A stretch of DNA of 64,000 nt from Jatrophihabitans sp964252635 (lineage in GTDB: Bacteria > Actinomycetota > Actinomycetes > Mycobacteriales > Jatrophihabitantaceae), in the NCBI RefSeq assembly GCF_964252635.1, contig NZ_CAXUNP010000003.1, positions 62,001 through 126,000 on the forward strand, read 5' to 3'. How positions within the stretch are numbered: position 1 is the stretch's first letter; each line of letters begins with the position of its first letter. Shown in pieces: positions 8,437 to 16,708 of this stretch. The notes under the pieces were generated by a model. That model saw only the letters and a list, made by a program, of their open reading frames with translations, was not told the DNA's origin and did not search any database. The position numbers and the translations under genes were made by a program.

Positions 8437-8485
8437 CGAGGTAAGTGGTCGGTGGCGCTCTCAGCGCCGACTCGGCAAGGGTGGC

Positions 8486-10027
8486 TCAGGAATCGTGGAA
8501 GGCCCGCACCGTGTCGAGGGTGTCGGCCTGAGCCGGCGTCTTGTCGTCGCGGTAGCGCAGGACGCGCGCGAACCGCAGAGCCATCCCGCCGGGGTAGCGG
8601 GTCGAGGTCTGCACGCCGTCGAAAGCGATCTCGACGACCTGCTCCGGGCGCACCCGGACCACGTAGCCGTCCGCCGGCCCGTCGGCGATGGACAGGAAGT
8701 GCTCGGTCTGCCAGGCGAGCGTCTCGTCGGTCATGCCCTTGAACGTCTTGCCCAGCATGACGAAACCACCGGACTCCGGGTCGCGGGCACCCAGATGGAT
8801 GTTCGACAGCTTGCCGGTGCGTCGACCCGAGCCCCATTCGACGGCGAGCACGACGAGGTCGAGCGTGTGCACCGGCTTGACCTTTAGCCAGCCGGCGCCG
8901 CGCCGCCCCGCCTCGTAGGGCGCGTCCAGCGACTTGGCCATGACGCCCTCGTGGCCGGCGGCCAACGTGCGGTCGAGGAAGGCCTGCGCCTCGTCGGCAT
9001 CGGAGGTCACCAGGCGGTCGACGCGGAACGTCGCGGGGACGATCTCGGCCAGGGCCGCGGCGCGCTGCTCCCCCGGCGCGTCGAGCAGGTCGACGCCGTC
9101 GCGGTGCAGGACGTCGAAGTAGAACACCGACAGCTGTTGCGCCCCGGGGGCTGCGGGGTCGGCCCCCTTGCGGCTCGCGCTGCGCCCGAAGCGCGACGCG
9201 GTGACCTGGAAGCGGTGCGGGCGCCCGTCGGGCCGCAGGGCGATGGCCTCGCCGTCGGCGACGAACGCCTGCACCGGCAGGGCGAGCGTGGCCTCGACCA
9301 CCTCGGGCAGGCGGGCCGTGACCTCGTCGAGCGTGCGGGTGAAGATGCGGACCTCGTCGCCCTGCCGATGGATCTGCACCCGCGCGCCGTCGAGCTTGGC
9401 CTCGAACACCGCGCGCCCCCCGAGCCGCCCGAGGGCATCACCGACGTCGGTGGCCGTCTGCGCCAGCATCGGCCCGACCGGGCGACCGACCTGCAGCTGG
9501 AACCTCGCGAGCGCGGGTTCGCCGTCGGCGAGCACCGCCGCGGCCACCGCGGGCAGGTCACCGCTGAGCATCGCGGCGCGGCGCACCGCGGGCTTCGGGA
9601 CATCGGCGGCGACAGCCACCGCGTCGGCCATGACGCCCACCGCGGCACCCTGTCGTAGCTCACCACCGAGCAGGCGGCGCAGGAACGCCTGCTCCACCTC
9701 GGTGGCGACACCGAAGACCTCGTCGAGCTGCGCTGCGCGGCGCGCCTTCGAGCCGGCGCCGGACGTCGCCTTGATGGCGGAGAACGCGGCGTCCACCTCG
9801 GAGACGGTGAGCGACGGTTCGTCGGCCGGGCTGGGCAGCGACTTCAGGGCTGCCCAGCCGACACCGATCTGGCGCTGGGGCAGCTCGCCGGACAGCCAGG
9901 ACACCACGATCGCGGCCTCGCCGGGCCCGGCGAGACGCAGCACGTCGGCGATGCGTGCCGTCTTCGCGAGCCGGGAGGAGGTGGCGCCGACCTCGGCCGA
10001 GGCGGTGGCGACGTCGTGGATGAGCAC
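8486..10027 (-). CDS. ligB: ATP-dependent DNA ligase (LigB type)
   Basis: Seals DNA nicks using ATP. The adenylated lysine is K211 in the motif EAKLDGARVQIHR. The downstream motifs FVADGEAI, EGVMAKSLDAPYEAGRR and WLKVKP match nucleotidyltransferase motifs III to V. The N-terminal domain (LIHDVATASAEVGATSSRL, then SWLSGELPQRQIGVGW) closely resembles mycobacterial LigB as I recall it. I chose GTG 10027, because it starts that N-terminus and is preceded by AAGGTGG; the frame runs open to 10081. Length 513 residues agrees with the family. It is presumably accessory to an NAD-dependent LigA located elsewhere. Confidence 0.88.
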   Translation of the reverse strand: MLIHDVATASAEVGATSSRLAKTARIADVLRLAGPGEAAIVVSWLSGELPQRQIGVGWAALKSLPSPADEPSLTVSEVDAAFSAIKATSGAGSKARRAAQLDEVFGVATEVEQAFLRRLLGGELRQGAAVGVMADAVAVAADVPKPAVRRAAMLSGDLPAVAAAVLADGEPALARFQLQVGRPVGPMLAQTATDVGDALGRLGGRAVFEAKLDGARVQIHRQGDEVRIFTRTLDEVTARLPEVVEATLALPVQAFVADGEAIALRPDGRPHRFQVTASRFGRSASRKGADPAAPGAQQLSVFYFDVLHRDGVDLLDAPGEQRAAALAEIVPATFRVDRLVTSDADEAQAFLDRTLAAGHEGVMAKSLDAPYEAGRRGAGWLKVKPVHTLDLVVLAVEWGSGRRTGKLSNIHLGARDPESGGFVMLGKTFKGMTDETLAWQTEHFLSIADGPADGYVVRVRPEQVVEIAFDGVQTSTRYPGGMALRFARVLRYRDDKTPAQADTLDTVRAFHDS

Positions 10028-10095
10028 GATCCCACCTTGGCACGGGCGTCCGACGATGCTCGCCGGCCGTCCCTCGACCACCCGGGCCTACGAGC

Positions 10096-11403
10096 TCAAC
10101 AGTTCTTGAGGAGCCGGTCGAGCACCCGCACGCCGAACTGCAACCCCTCGACCGGAACCCGCTCGTCGATGCCGTGGAACAGCGACATGAAGTCCAGATC
10201 GGGCGGCAGCAGCAGCGGCGAGAACCCGAAGCAGCGCATCCCGAGCGTCGAGAAGGACTTCGCGTCCGTGCCGCCGCTCATCAGGTACGGCACCATGACC
10301 GCTCCCGGGTCCTCAAGCCGCAGGGCGTCGCCCATGGCGTCGACGAACGCGCCGTCGAAGGACGTCTCGACGGCGATGTCGCGGACCTCGGTCTCGCGTT
10401 CGACGTGCTCGCCGAGCAGCTCGTCGACGGTGGCGAGCAGCGCGTCCTCCTGGCCCGGCAGGAAGCGGGTGTCGACGCGTGCCTCGGCCGTCGACGGGAT
10501 CACGTTGGTCTTGTAACCGGCGTTCATCATCGTCGGGTTCGCGGTGTTGCGGACGGTCGCGCCGATCATCCGGGCCGCACCGCCCAGCAGGGGCAGCCAT
10601 TCGTCGGGGTTCTCGGGATCGAGGTCGCGCTGCAACACCTCGCCGATGCCCTTGACCAGCCCTCGGACGCTGTCGGTGATGACGATCGGCCAGTCGTAGG
10701 TGCCCAGGCGGGAGACGGCCTGCGCGAGCTGGGTGACGGCGTTGTCCGGGTGCACGAACGACCCGTGCCCGGGCCGGCCCTTGGCCCGCAGACGCAGCCA
10801 GTTGATGCCCTTCTCCGCGGTCTGCACCGCGTAGACCCGGGCCTGCTCGTTGAGCGAGATGCTGTAGCCGCCGACCTCGCTGATCGCCTCGGTGCAGTCG
10901 GCGAACAGGTCCGGGTGGTTGTCGACCAGCGGGTGCGCACCCTGCCGGCCGCCGGCCTCCTCGTCGGAGACGAAGGCCAGCACGATGTCGCGTGACGGCT
11001 GCTGGCCGGTGCGCGACCATTCGCGCACGAGCGCCAGCACCATCGCGTCCATGTCCTTCATGTCGATCGCGCCGCGGCCCCAGACGTAGCCGTCCTTCAC
11101 CTCGCCGCCGAACGGGTCGACGGACCACTCGCTCGCGTCCGCGGGGACGACGTCGAGGTGGCCGTGGATGAGCAGCGGCGGTCGGCTGCTGTCCGAGCCC
11201 TCGATGCGGGCGATGGTCGACGCCCGGCCCGGATCGGCCTCGATGATCTGCGACTCGACCCCGACCTCGTCCAGCTTCTCGGCCACCCACTCCGCCGCCG
11301 GACGCTCGGGATGCGTGGGGTTCGAGGTGTTGAACCGGATCAGGTCGACGAGGAGTTCGGTGACCTCGTCCTGGGCGGTGGGGTGCTCCGCTGCGGCGCT
11401 CAT
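10096..11403 (-). CDS. M20-family metallopeptidase/dipeptidase
   Basis: A 435-residue zinc hydrolase of the M20/M25/M40 (ArgE/DapE/CPG2) superfamily. Metal-binding and catalytic segments are in order: GHLDVVP with the catalytic Asp, GRGAIDMKD with the bridging Asp, DEEAGG with the general-base Glu and metal ligand, and a late His in LMSGGTDAKSF. The lid/dimerisation domain sits between. Substrates in this family are dipeptides, N-acyl amino acids or related amides; the exact one is not evident. There is no signal peptide, so it is cytosolic. The gene ends 68 bases before the ligase start on the same strand. Confidence 0.85.
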   Translation of the reverse strand: MSAAAEHPTAQDEVTELLVDLIRFNTSNPTHPERPAAEWVAEKLDEVGVESQIIEADPGRASTIARIEGSDSSRPPLLIHGHLDVVPADASEWSVDPFGGEVKDGYVWGRGAIDMKDMDAMVLALVREWSRTGQQPSRDIVLAFVSDEEAGGRQGAHPLVDNHPDLFADCTEAISEVGGYSISLNEQARVYAVQTAEKGINWLRLRAKGRPGHGSFVHPDNAVTQLAQAVSRLGTYDWPIVITDSVRGLVKGIGEVLQRDLDPENPDEWLPLLGGAARMIGATVRNTANPTMMNAGYKTNVIPSTAEARVDTRFLPGQEDALLATVDELLGEHVERETEVRDIAVETSFDGAFVDAMGDALRLEDPGAVMVPYLMSGGTDAKSFSTLGMRCFGFSPLLLPPDLDFMSLFHGIDERVPVEGLQFGVRVLDRLLKNC

Positions 11404-11466
11404 GGCGTCAGTACTACCAGGCTCGGGACGGCGCAGCCGGTGCGGAAGCCGACCGCGCCGTTGGGC

Positions 11467-11472
11467 TAGAGT
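11467..11472 (+). promoter_or_regulatory. Probable -10 element of the tRNA gene
   Basis: TAGAGT lies 14 bases upstream of the tRNA 5' end and resembles the actinobacterial housekeeping -10 hexamer. No convincing -35 is seen at the usual distance. Confidence 0.35.
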
Positions 11473-11485
11473 AGGCGCCGCACTC

Positions 11486-11570
11486 GTCCGGGTGGCGGAA
11501 TGGCAGACGCGCTAGCTTGAGGTGCTAGTGCCCTTTATCGGGCGTGGGGGTTCAAGTCCCCCCTCGGACA
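11486..11570 (+). tRNA. tRNA-Leu, anticodon GAG
   Basis: An 85-base class II tRNA. The acceptor stem GTCCGGG pairs with CTCGGAC (one G-U), and the discriminator is A at 11570. The anticodon stem CTAGC/GCTAG closes the loop TTGAGGT, giving anticodon GAG, which reads CUC and CUU leucine codons. A long variable arm (GCCC-TTTATC-GGGC) and a T-arm with GGGGG-TTCAAGT-CCCCC are intact. CCA is not encoded. The gene stands alone and nothing suggests an integrated element at its 3' end. Confidence 0.95.
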
Positions 11571-11707
11571 CAGCGAACGGTTGTAATCTCGGCCCCGCCC
11601 CGCATTGCGCGCAGGATCCGCCGCCCGTCAGCCCGCACCGGCTGGCGGGCGGTCGTGCGTTCCGGTCCGGCGCGATGCCATCCGCCGGTCTTGGGTACCG
11701 CATCGTC

Positions 11708-11872
11708 ATGACCGAGAATCACGACCAACCCAACCTCGACGATGTCATCGAGCCCACCGAACAGATCCACCCCGACCACCGGGCCCACGGCAAGACCCCG
11801 AAACACCTCGACGACGACGAGCTCGAGCAGCGCGTCGCGATCGAGGAAGACGAGGTCGACGCCGACAGCTGA
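11708..11872 (+). CDS. Small acidic hypothetical protein
   Basis: A 54-residue frame starting at ATG 11708. It is very rich in Asp, Glu and His (DDVIEPTEQIHPDH in the middle, DDDELEQRV and EEDEVDADS at the end), with no hydrophobic segment. The codon third positions are mostly G or C, which supports coding. I do not recognise a family. A hairpin at 11889-11922 begins 16 bases after its stop and would serve as its terminator. Confidence 0.5.
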   Translation: MTENHDQPNLDDVIEPTEQIHPDHRAHGKTPKHLDDDELEQRVAIEEDEVDADS

Positions 11873-12263
11873 GCACGACCCCCGGCTCCTGCTCGCTGGT
11901 CCCGCGTGGCTCCAGCGAGCAGCGGACCCGTAGGAGCTCGCCCCCCGCGATGGCATCCTGTGACAGATGCAGCCCCTACGGGTCCTTGTGCTGCAACCCT
12001 GCCCCATTGTGAAAAGTTCGCAACTCGAACGAAGTCGTCTCGAGTTGCGGTCGAGGGTGAACCAGGGATGCTGGTCATCGAGCGGTCCGCGCAGCCCCCC
12101 GGGCGAGCCGCCGGATGGCGCCCCGCGTCTCGAGCCCCCCCGCTTCGAGACGCGGGGCAGCCTTCTGTCCGTCGGCAGCGCGTGCCGCGCCGCGGAACGG
12201 ATGCAAGATCTGTCCAAGCTGCGCGCAAGCGCGATCCAATGCCCGTCGGCCACGCTTGCGGGC
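11873..12263. other. Non-coding stretch rich in perfect inverted repeats
   Basis: About 390 bases without a convincing gene. It holds four successive perfect inverted repeats: 11889-11899/11912-11922 (11 bp), 11924-11934/11975-11985 (11 bp, 40-base loop with a nested 5-bp stem), 12019-12028/12040-12049 (10 bp, arms CGCAACTCGA/TCGAGTTGCG) and 12121-12133/12145-12157 (13 bp, arms CCCCGCGTCTCGA/TCGAGACGCGGGG). A fifth, shorter one (12239-12245/12259-12265) runs into the ridA start codon. Loops of 11-12 bases recur in three of them. It may be a structured RNA, a set of terminators, or a leader of the next gene. Confidence 0.6.
11889..11922 (+). terminator. Strong hairpin after the acidic small gene
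   Basis: CTGCTCGCTGG (11889-11899) and CCAGCGAGCAG (11912-11922) form a perfect 11-bp stem with a 12-base loop, starting 16 bases after the stop at 11872. No T-run follows. It is the first of the chain of inverted repeats in this stretch. Confidence 0.5.
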
Positions 12264-12674
12264 ATGACGAACACCCGCGCCGTGCAGCGCATCAACCCGT
12301 CCTCCTGGAGCAGCACGTTCCGCTACGACCAGGCCCAACTCCGATCGTTCCCGGCCCAGCTGCTCACCCTGGCCGGGCAGGGCTCGATCACCGCCGACGG
12401 CATTCCCGTCCACGACGCCGACATGGTCGCGCAGGTCGCGCAGGCCATGGACAACGTGCAGGAGCTGCTCGGCCTCGCCGGTATGGACCTCGGCGACGTC
12501 CTGCAGCTGACGATCCACGTGACCGACATGGACGCGGCGCTCGCCGCCTACGGCGAGATCATCGGTCGCCTGGACGCCGTCGGGGCAACCCCTCCGGCCA
12601 CCCTGGTCGAGGTGTCGCGGCTGGCCATCCCGTCGATGCTCGTCGAGATCACCGCGACCGCCGGACGCCGATGA
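12264..12674 (+). CDS. RidA/YjgF family protein
   Basis: A 136-residue protein of the RidA/YER057c/UK114 superfamily, which forms trimers and, in the RidA subgroup, hydrolyses reactive enamines and imines released by PLP enzymes. Visible family features are the LTLAGQGSITADG strand region, the helix MVAQVAQAMDNVQELLGLAGMDLGDVLQLTIHVTDM (read in parts) and the final VEVSRLAIPSMLVEITATA strand. The canonical RidA arginine in the R-x-x-V segment is not clear, so it may belong to an Rid1-7-type subgroup. The ATG at 12264 lies in the 3' arm of a small hairpin (12239-12265), which could limit initiation. No Shine-Dalgarno is obvious. Confidence 0.78.
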   Translation: MTNTRAVQRINPSSWSSTFRYDQAQLRSFPAQLLTLAGQGSITADGIPVHDADMVAQVAQAMDNVQELLGLAGMDLGDVLQLTIHVTDMDAALAAYGEIIGRLDAVGATPPATLVEVSRLAIPSMLVEITATAGRR

Positions 12675-12721
12675 GACTGCCGACCAACCGTCGGCCGGGC
12701 CCGGGTGGGTACGTACGGTGC

Positions 12722-12853
12722 ATGACAACCCCTGATCCGCGACGCGGCGACGAGCCCGGCGACCCCGACATCACGCCCGGTCAGCCGCAGCCCGGCAACC
12801 CGAACGCCCCGCACGACCCCGAACCGAAGCGCGACGGGCAGCCGGACCGCTGA
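12722..12853 (+). CDS. Small proline-rich hypothetical protein
   Basis: A 43-residue frame from ATG 12722, made mostly of Pro, Asp, Gly and Arg (GDPDITPGQPQPGNPNAPHD in the middle). It is likely disordered, with no hydrophobic segment. No family is recognised. It lies 47 bases after ridA on the same strand and ends 12 bases before the convergent VOC gene. Low complexity and small size make it uncertain. Confidence 0.38.
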   Translation: MTTPDPRRGDEPGDPDITPGQPQPGNPNAPHDPEPKRDGQPDR

Positions 12854-12865
12854 CCGTCCGACACC

Positions 12866-13240
12866 TCACGAGCCGGGCAGGAACAAGCAGAAGACGTGCC
12901 CGTGCGGGTCGCGCATGACCCGCACACCCTCGCTGGGCTGATGGCCCTCGACGGTGGCCCCGAGGGTGAGCGCGCGTTGCGTCTCCGCGTCGAGGTCGTC
13001 CACGAGGACGTCGAGGTGGGCCTGCATCTGCACGCCATCGTCGCGAGCGGGCCAGTCCGGCGCGACGTCCGCGTCCTCGCGCTGGAAGCTCAGGCCGGGC
13101 CGCTCCCGCTCGGGATCACGAAGGCGCACCCAGTCAGGTCCGTCGTCGACCGTGAGCCAGCCGAGTAGTTCCCGGTAGAACGCGGCGAGTTCCTGCGGAC
13201 GCCGCGTGCTGATGACGACGGCGCCGAGCAAGGCAGCCAT
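12866..13240 (-). CDS. VOC (glyoxalase/bleomycin-resistance fold) protein
   Basis: A 124-residue vicinal-oxygen-chelate protein. It opens with the family pattern GAVVISTRRPQELAAFYREL and has a second half with AHLDVLVDDLDAETQRALTLG and a closing VMRDPHGHVFCLF. The positions His in AHLDV and the PHGHVF segment are where metal ligands lie in the fold, but this gives no substrate. The ATG at 13240 starts exactly at the conserved beta-strand. The frame is open far upstream, but that sequence is antisense to the hydrolase gene. It lies 8 bases after the alpha/beta hydrolase stop, so they may share an mRNA. Confidence 0.75.
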   Translation of the reverse strand: MAALLGAVVISTRRPQELAAFYRELLGWLTVDDGPDWVRLRDPERERPGLSFQREDADVAPDWPARDDGVQMQAHLDVLVDDLDAETQRALTLGATVEGHQPSEGVRVMRDPHGHVFCLFLPGS

Positions 13241-13248
13241 GCCGGTCG

Positions 13249-14025
13249 TCAGTCCGGCGCCGGGTACATGACGCGCAGCAGTGCCGGCGGGACGAAGGGT
13301 GACGCGCCGGGGTCGTGCTTTGCGAGACGATCGGCGACGAGCCAGAACGTCGCCGGGTCCATCCCGAACCCGAGGTGGGCGCAGCGGACCTGGACGTTCC
13401 GGTGCCGGTCGGTCTGCGGCTCGATGCACGAGCGCCAGTGCACGATGCCGTCGCGCTTGGAGTACACCGCGGTGGACGGCACGGGGATCGGCTGTGCGGT
13501 CTCGGCCGACGGGCCGGTGCCGACCACGTGCCGGTGGGCCTGGCGCTGGAACGCGCGTCCGGCCCTGCTCTGCAGGGGGTCGCGCAGGGCGAACGGGCTG
13601 CCCAGCGTGATCACCTGGCGAACCAGGTCGGGCCGACGACGGGCCAGTTCCCGGGCGAACACGCCGCCGAGGCTCCAGCCGACCAGCGAGACCGGGGACC
13701 CGGCCCGCTCGGCGAGCAGCTCGACCGCCTTCGGCATGCCGTCGAGGATCGAGGAGGTCGGCCCCAGGTTGCGCCCGAGGCGCCACCCCCACACCGTGTG
13801 CCCGAGCCCGCGCAGGTAGCGGCGCAGCAACTGGGTGCTGGAGTCGGTGGCCAGGAAGCCGGGCAGGACCAGCACGCCGTGCGGGTTGTCGCGCGGGGCG
13901 CGTGCCAACCAGGGCGCCGCCAGCGGGTAGGCGCTCAGTTGCGCGAAGCCACGTGGCGCCTCGGTCAGGAACAACGGCAGGGACGGCGCCCGAACGGTCG
14001 TCGAATCGCTCACCGTGTCGGTCAT
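13249..14025 (-). CDS. Alpha/beta hydrolase
   Basis: A 258-residue serine hydrolase. The nucleophile elbow is GWSLGG, preceded by the oxyanion strand GVLVLPGFLATDSS. The final part has the Asp/His-bearing segments (VYSKRDGIVHWRSC and CAHLGFGMDPATFWLVAD), with His in AHLGF probably catalytic. Relatives include lipases, esterases and PGAP1-like acyl hydrolases (the LRRYLRGLGHTVWGW segment). No signal peptide is apparent. It starts 13 bases after the P450 stop and is thus likely co-transcribed with it; an oxidised ester or lactone substrate is a speculation only. Confidence 0.78.
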   Translation of the reverse strand: MTDTVSDSTTVRAPSLPLFLTEAPRGFAQLSAYPLAAPWLARAPRDNPHGVLVLPGFLATDSSTQLLRRYLRGLGHTVWGWRLGRNLGPTSSILDGMPKAVELLAERAGSPVSLVGWSLGGVFARELARRRPDLVRQVITLGSPFALRDPLQSRAGRAFQRQAHRHVVGTGPSAETAQPIPVPSTAVYSKRDGIVHWRSCIEPQTDRHRNVQVRCAHLGFGMDPATFWLVADRLAKHDPGASPFVPPALLRVMYPAPD

Positions 14026-14038
14026 CGCGCGCACCGGC

Positions 14039-15394
14039 TCACGAGCGGCCGGCCCGGTCGCGCGCCCGCGGGCCGAGCCGCACCGGCAACGCGTCGTACC
14101 CGCGCAGGATGCGCGTCTCCCGCCGGCGCGCACCCGGCAGGGTCTGCAGTTCGGGGTAGCGGTCGAACAGCGCCCGCAGCCCGACCTCGCCCTCCATGCG
14201 AGCCAGCGCGGCGCCGAGGCAGTAGTGCCGCCCGGCCGAGAAGGCCACATGATCCTTGGCGTTCGGACGGGTGACGTCGAAACGCGTCGGGTCCGCGAAG
14301 ATCTTCGGGTCGCGGTTGGCCGCGGCCAGCACCGTGGTCACGAGGCGGCCGCGCGGAACGGGCTGCCCGGCGACGACGGTGTCGCGGATCGCGCTGCGTC
14401 CGGTGAGCAGCACCGGCGGGTCCAGGCGGAGCACCTCGTCGACGGCATTGGGCCACAGGCCCGGGTCGTCGACGAGCGCCCGCAGCTGGTCCGGGTTCTC
14501 GCGCAGGAGTGCGACTCCGTTGCCGAGCAGGTTGACGGTGGTCTCGAAACCCGCCGCGAGGATGAGCCCGGCGGTCGCCTTCAGCTCGCGCTCGTCGAGG
14601 CCCACCCCGTCGTCGCGGGCCGCGACGAGCTGGCTCAGCAGGTCGTCCCCCGGCTCGGCGGCCAGGCGTTCGAGGTGCTCACCCAGCCAAGCACTGAACC
14701 CGGCGAGAGCGTCCTCGACGGTGCGGAACTGACCGAAGCTCAGTCCGAGGTCGAGGCTGGGGGCGGCCGCGGCGCCGAAGCCGAGCACCCGCTCCCGCTC
14801 GCTGGCGGGCACACCGAGGATCTCGGCGATCACCGTGACGGGCAGCAAAGTGCAGTAGGCCTCGACGAGCTCCACGGTGTCGCGGCCGGCGAGGTCGTCG
14901 AGCAGCTCGGCGGCGATGACCTCGGTGCGCTCGCGCAGCCGGGCGACCGCCTTGACGCTGAACACGCGGGTCACCAGCTTGCGGTAGCGCGTGTGGTCCG
15001 GGGGCTCGGTGACGAGCAGCGACGGTGGTTCGAGCGGCCCGAGCAGGCTGCTGTCGGAGGCCCAGCGGAAGACCGAGCCCAGGGCGCCGGAGAGTTGCGA
15101 AGGGTCGAAGCCCGCGCGGAAGTCGTTGCTGGACAGCACCTCACGCACGACGGGCAGCGAGGTCGTCACCGACGCGTACCGGCCGCGGTACAACGGCCCC
15201 TCGGCGCGGATGCGCTCGAACACCGGGAACGGGTCGCCGTCCCGGCTGACCTCGATCAGCTGCCCCTGCAGGTCGCCCTTGCGTGCGGCCACCCGCATCA
15301 CCGTCGACGGGAGCAGGTGCCCGAAGGCCCAGCGAGCGGCCGGGCGGACCCGGCGGTCCAGCAGCGTACGGGTCGGTACGGACGTCGTGGCCAT
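14039..15394 (-). CDS. Cytochrome P450
   Basis: A 451-residue class I bacterial P450. The I-helix oxygen-activation motif is AGFETT, the ExxR pair is in DEVLRLDPP, and the heme-thiolate loop is FSAGRHYCLGAALAR with Cys392 as the iron ligand. It should need ferredoxin and ferredoxin reductase, which are not nearby. An N-terminal extension before the first helix is hydrophilic, so it is soluble. The substrate cannot be read from sequence. It is followed by an alpha/beta hydrolase and a VOC protein on the same strand, suggesting a small catabolic or tailoring unit. GC content matches the neighbours. Confidence 0.92.
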   Translation of the reverse strand: MATTSVPTRTLLDRRVRPAARWAFGHLLPSTVMRVAARKGDLQGQLIEVSRDGDPFPVFERIRAEGPLYRGRYASVTTSLPVVREVLSSNDFRAGFDPSQLSGALGSVFRWASDSSLLGPLEPPSLLVTEPPDHTRYRKLVTRVFSVKAVARLRERTEVIAAELLDDLAGRDTVELVEAYCTLLPVTVIAEILGVPASERERVLGFGAAAAPSLDLGLSFGQFRTVEDALAGFSAWLGEHLERLAAEPGDDLLSQLVAARDDGVGLDERELKATAGLILAAGFETTVNLLGNGVALLRENPDQLRALVDDPGLWPNAVDEVLRLDPPVLLTGRSAIRDTVVAGQPVPRGRLVTTVLAAANRDPKIFADPTRFDVTRPNAKDHVAFSAGRHYCLGAALARMEGEVGLRALFDRYPELQTLPGARRRETRILRGYDALPVRLGPRARDRAGRS

Positions 15395-15438
15395 CCTGCG
15401 AGGTTAGCCGCGACAGTCCGAAGCGCCTATGCGTCGCG

Positions 15439-16698
15439 TCACGGTCGGACGGCGGGGATGACGCCGTCCCTGGCCAGCGTCGGCACGTCGACGGTCACGG
15501 TGTCGGGGTAGATCAGGCCCGTCCCGGTGTTGAGGACGACCACGTCGTCCGCCGCGCCCAGCCAGCCCGACTCACGCAGTTGCCCGGCCGCGGCGAAGCA
15601 CGCCGCGCCCTCCGGGCACACCCAGGTGCCCTCGTCGCGCCCCAGTTGTTGCTGGGCGGCGAGCAACTCCTCGTCGGTGACGGCGATGGCCGTGCCCCCG
15701 GTCGAACGCACCGCGTCGAGCACCAGGAAGTCGCCCAGCGCCTTCGGCACGGTGATGCCGAACGCCACGGTGTGCGGGTTCTCCGGGGCGGTGCTCTCGT
15801 CCAGGCCCGCCTCGAAGGCGTCCACGATGGGTGCGCAGCCCGCGGCCTGCACGGCCACCAGCCGCGGCAGGTCGCCGGTGATCCAGCCCAGCTCGCGCAG
15901 CTCCAGCAGCGCCTTGTGGATGGCGATGATGCCGACGCCGCCGCCGGTCGGGTAGAGCAGCACGTCGGGGCACCGCCACCCGAGCTGCTCGGCGATCTCG
16001 TAGCCCATCGTCTTCTTGCCCTCGATGCGGTACGGCTCCTTGAGCGTCGACGTGTCCTGGAAGCCCTCGCGCGACGTCACCGCGGCGGCGACCAGCTTGC
16101 CCGCGTCGCCGATCAGGCCGTCGACGAGGTACAGCTCCGCACCGGTCACCACGCACTCGCGCCGGGTGATCACCGGGGCGTCGACGGGCATGGCGACCAG
16201 CGCCTGCATCCCGGCCCGCGCCGCGTAGGCGGCCCACGCCGCACCGGCGTTGCCGTTGGTCGGCATGGCCACGCCGCGGACGCCGAGCTCAGCGGCCCGC
16301 GAGACACCGACGGCCGCGCCCCGGGCCTTGAAGGCGCCGGTCGGCACCAGGCCCTCGTCCTTCATCCGCAGCCGCGGCACGCCGATCCGTGCGCCGTACC
16401 GCGGGAGGTCGAGCAGCGGGGTCATCCCCTCGCCGAGGCTGACGACGTTCTCGGCGGCGCGGACGGGAAGCAGCTCGTGGTAGCGCCACAGCGTCGGCGG
16501 CCGACCCGCGATGTCGGCCGGCGAGGTTGCCGCGCGGGCGGCGTCGAGGTCGTAGCGGGCGAGCAGCGGGGTGCCGAGCGCGGACACGCCCTGCACGACG
16601 TCGGCGTCGTAGCGCGAGCCGTCCCGCGAGCACTCGAGATGGCTGAGGGCAGAGAAGATCACCTCGTGATCGGACGCGGTCGACCTGTCCGCCGTCAA
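15439..16698 (-). CDS. Threonine synthase-like PLP enzyme
   Basis: A 419-residue fold-type II PLP enzyme resembling threonine synthase, which converts O-phosphohomoserine to threonine. K124 in GAFKARGAAVG is the Schiff-base lysine. The glycine-rich phosphate loop is PTGGGVG and the asparagine segment is MPTNGNAGAAW. Typical threonine synthases are of similar length. It lacks the extra N-terminal domain of the long class. An alternative would be a related threonine dehydratase or cysteate synthase-like enzyme. The gene follows a ThrE-type exporter by 10 bases on the same strand, which favours a threonine-related reaction. It may be a second copy beside the hom-thrC-thrB cluster expected elsewhere. 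Confidence 0.78.
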   Translation of the reverse strand: MTADRSTASDHEVIFSALSHLECSRDGSRYDADVVQGVSALGTPLLARYDLDAARAATSPADIAGRPPTLWRYHELLPVRAAENVVSLGEGMTPLLDLPRYGARIGVPRLRMKDEGLVPTGAFKARGAAVGVSRAAELGVRGVAMPTNGNAGAAWAAYAARAGMQALVAMPVDAPVITRRECVVTGAELYLVDGLIGDAGKLVAAAVTSREGFQDTSTLKEPYRIEGKKTMGYEIAEQLGWRCPDVLLYPTGGGVGIIAIHKALLELRELGWITGDLPRLVAVQAAGCAPIVDAFEAGLDESTAPENPHTVAFGITVPKALGDFLVLDAVRSTGGTAIAVTDEELLAAQQQLGRDEGTWVCPEGAACFAAAGQLRESGWLGAADDVVVLNTGTGLIYPDTVTVDVPTLARDGVIPAVRP

Positions 16699-16708
16699 AT
16701 CCGTCGCG

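Noticed and set aside
11486..11570. tRNA-Leu as an integration site
   Set aside because: No integrase gene or repeat of the tRNA 3' end is visible nearby.
14015..15511. 498-codon plus-strand frame opposite the P450
   Set aside because: The P450 on the minus strand has all its motifs; the opposite frame has none.
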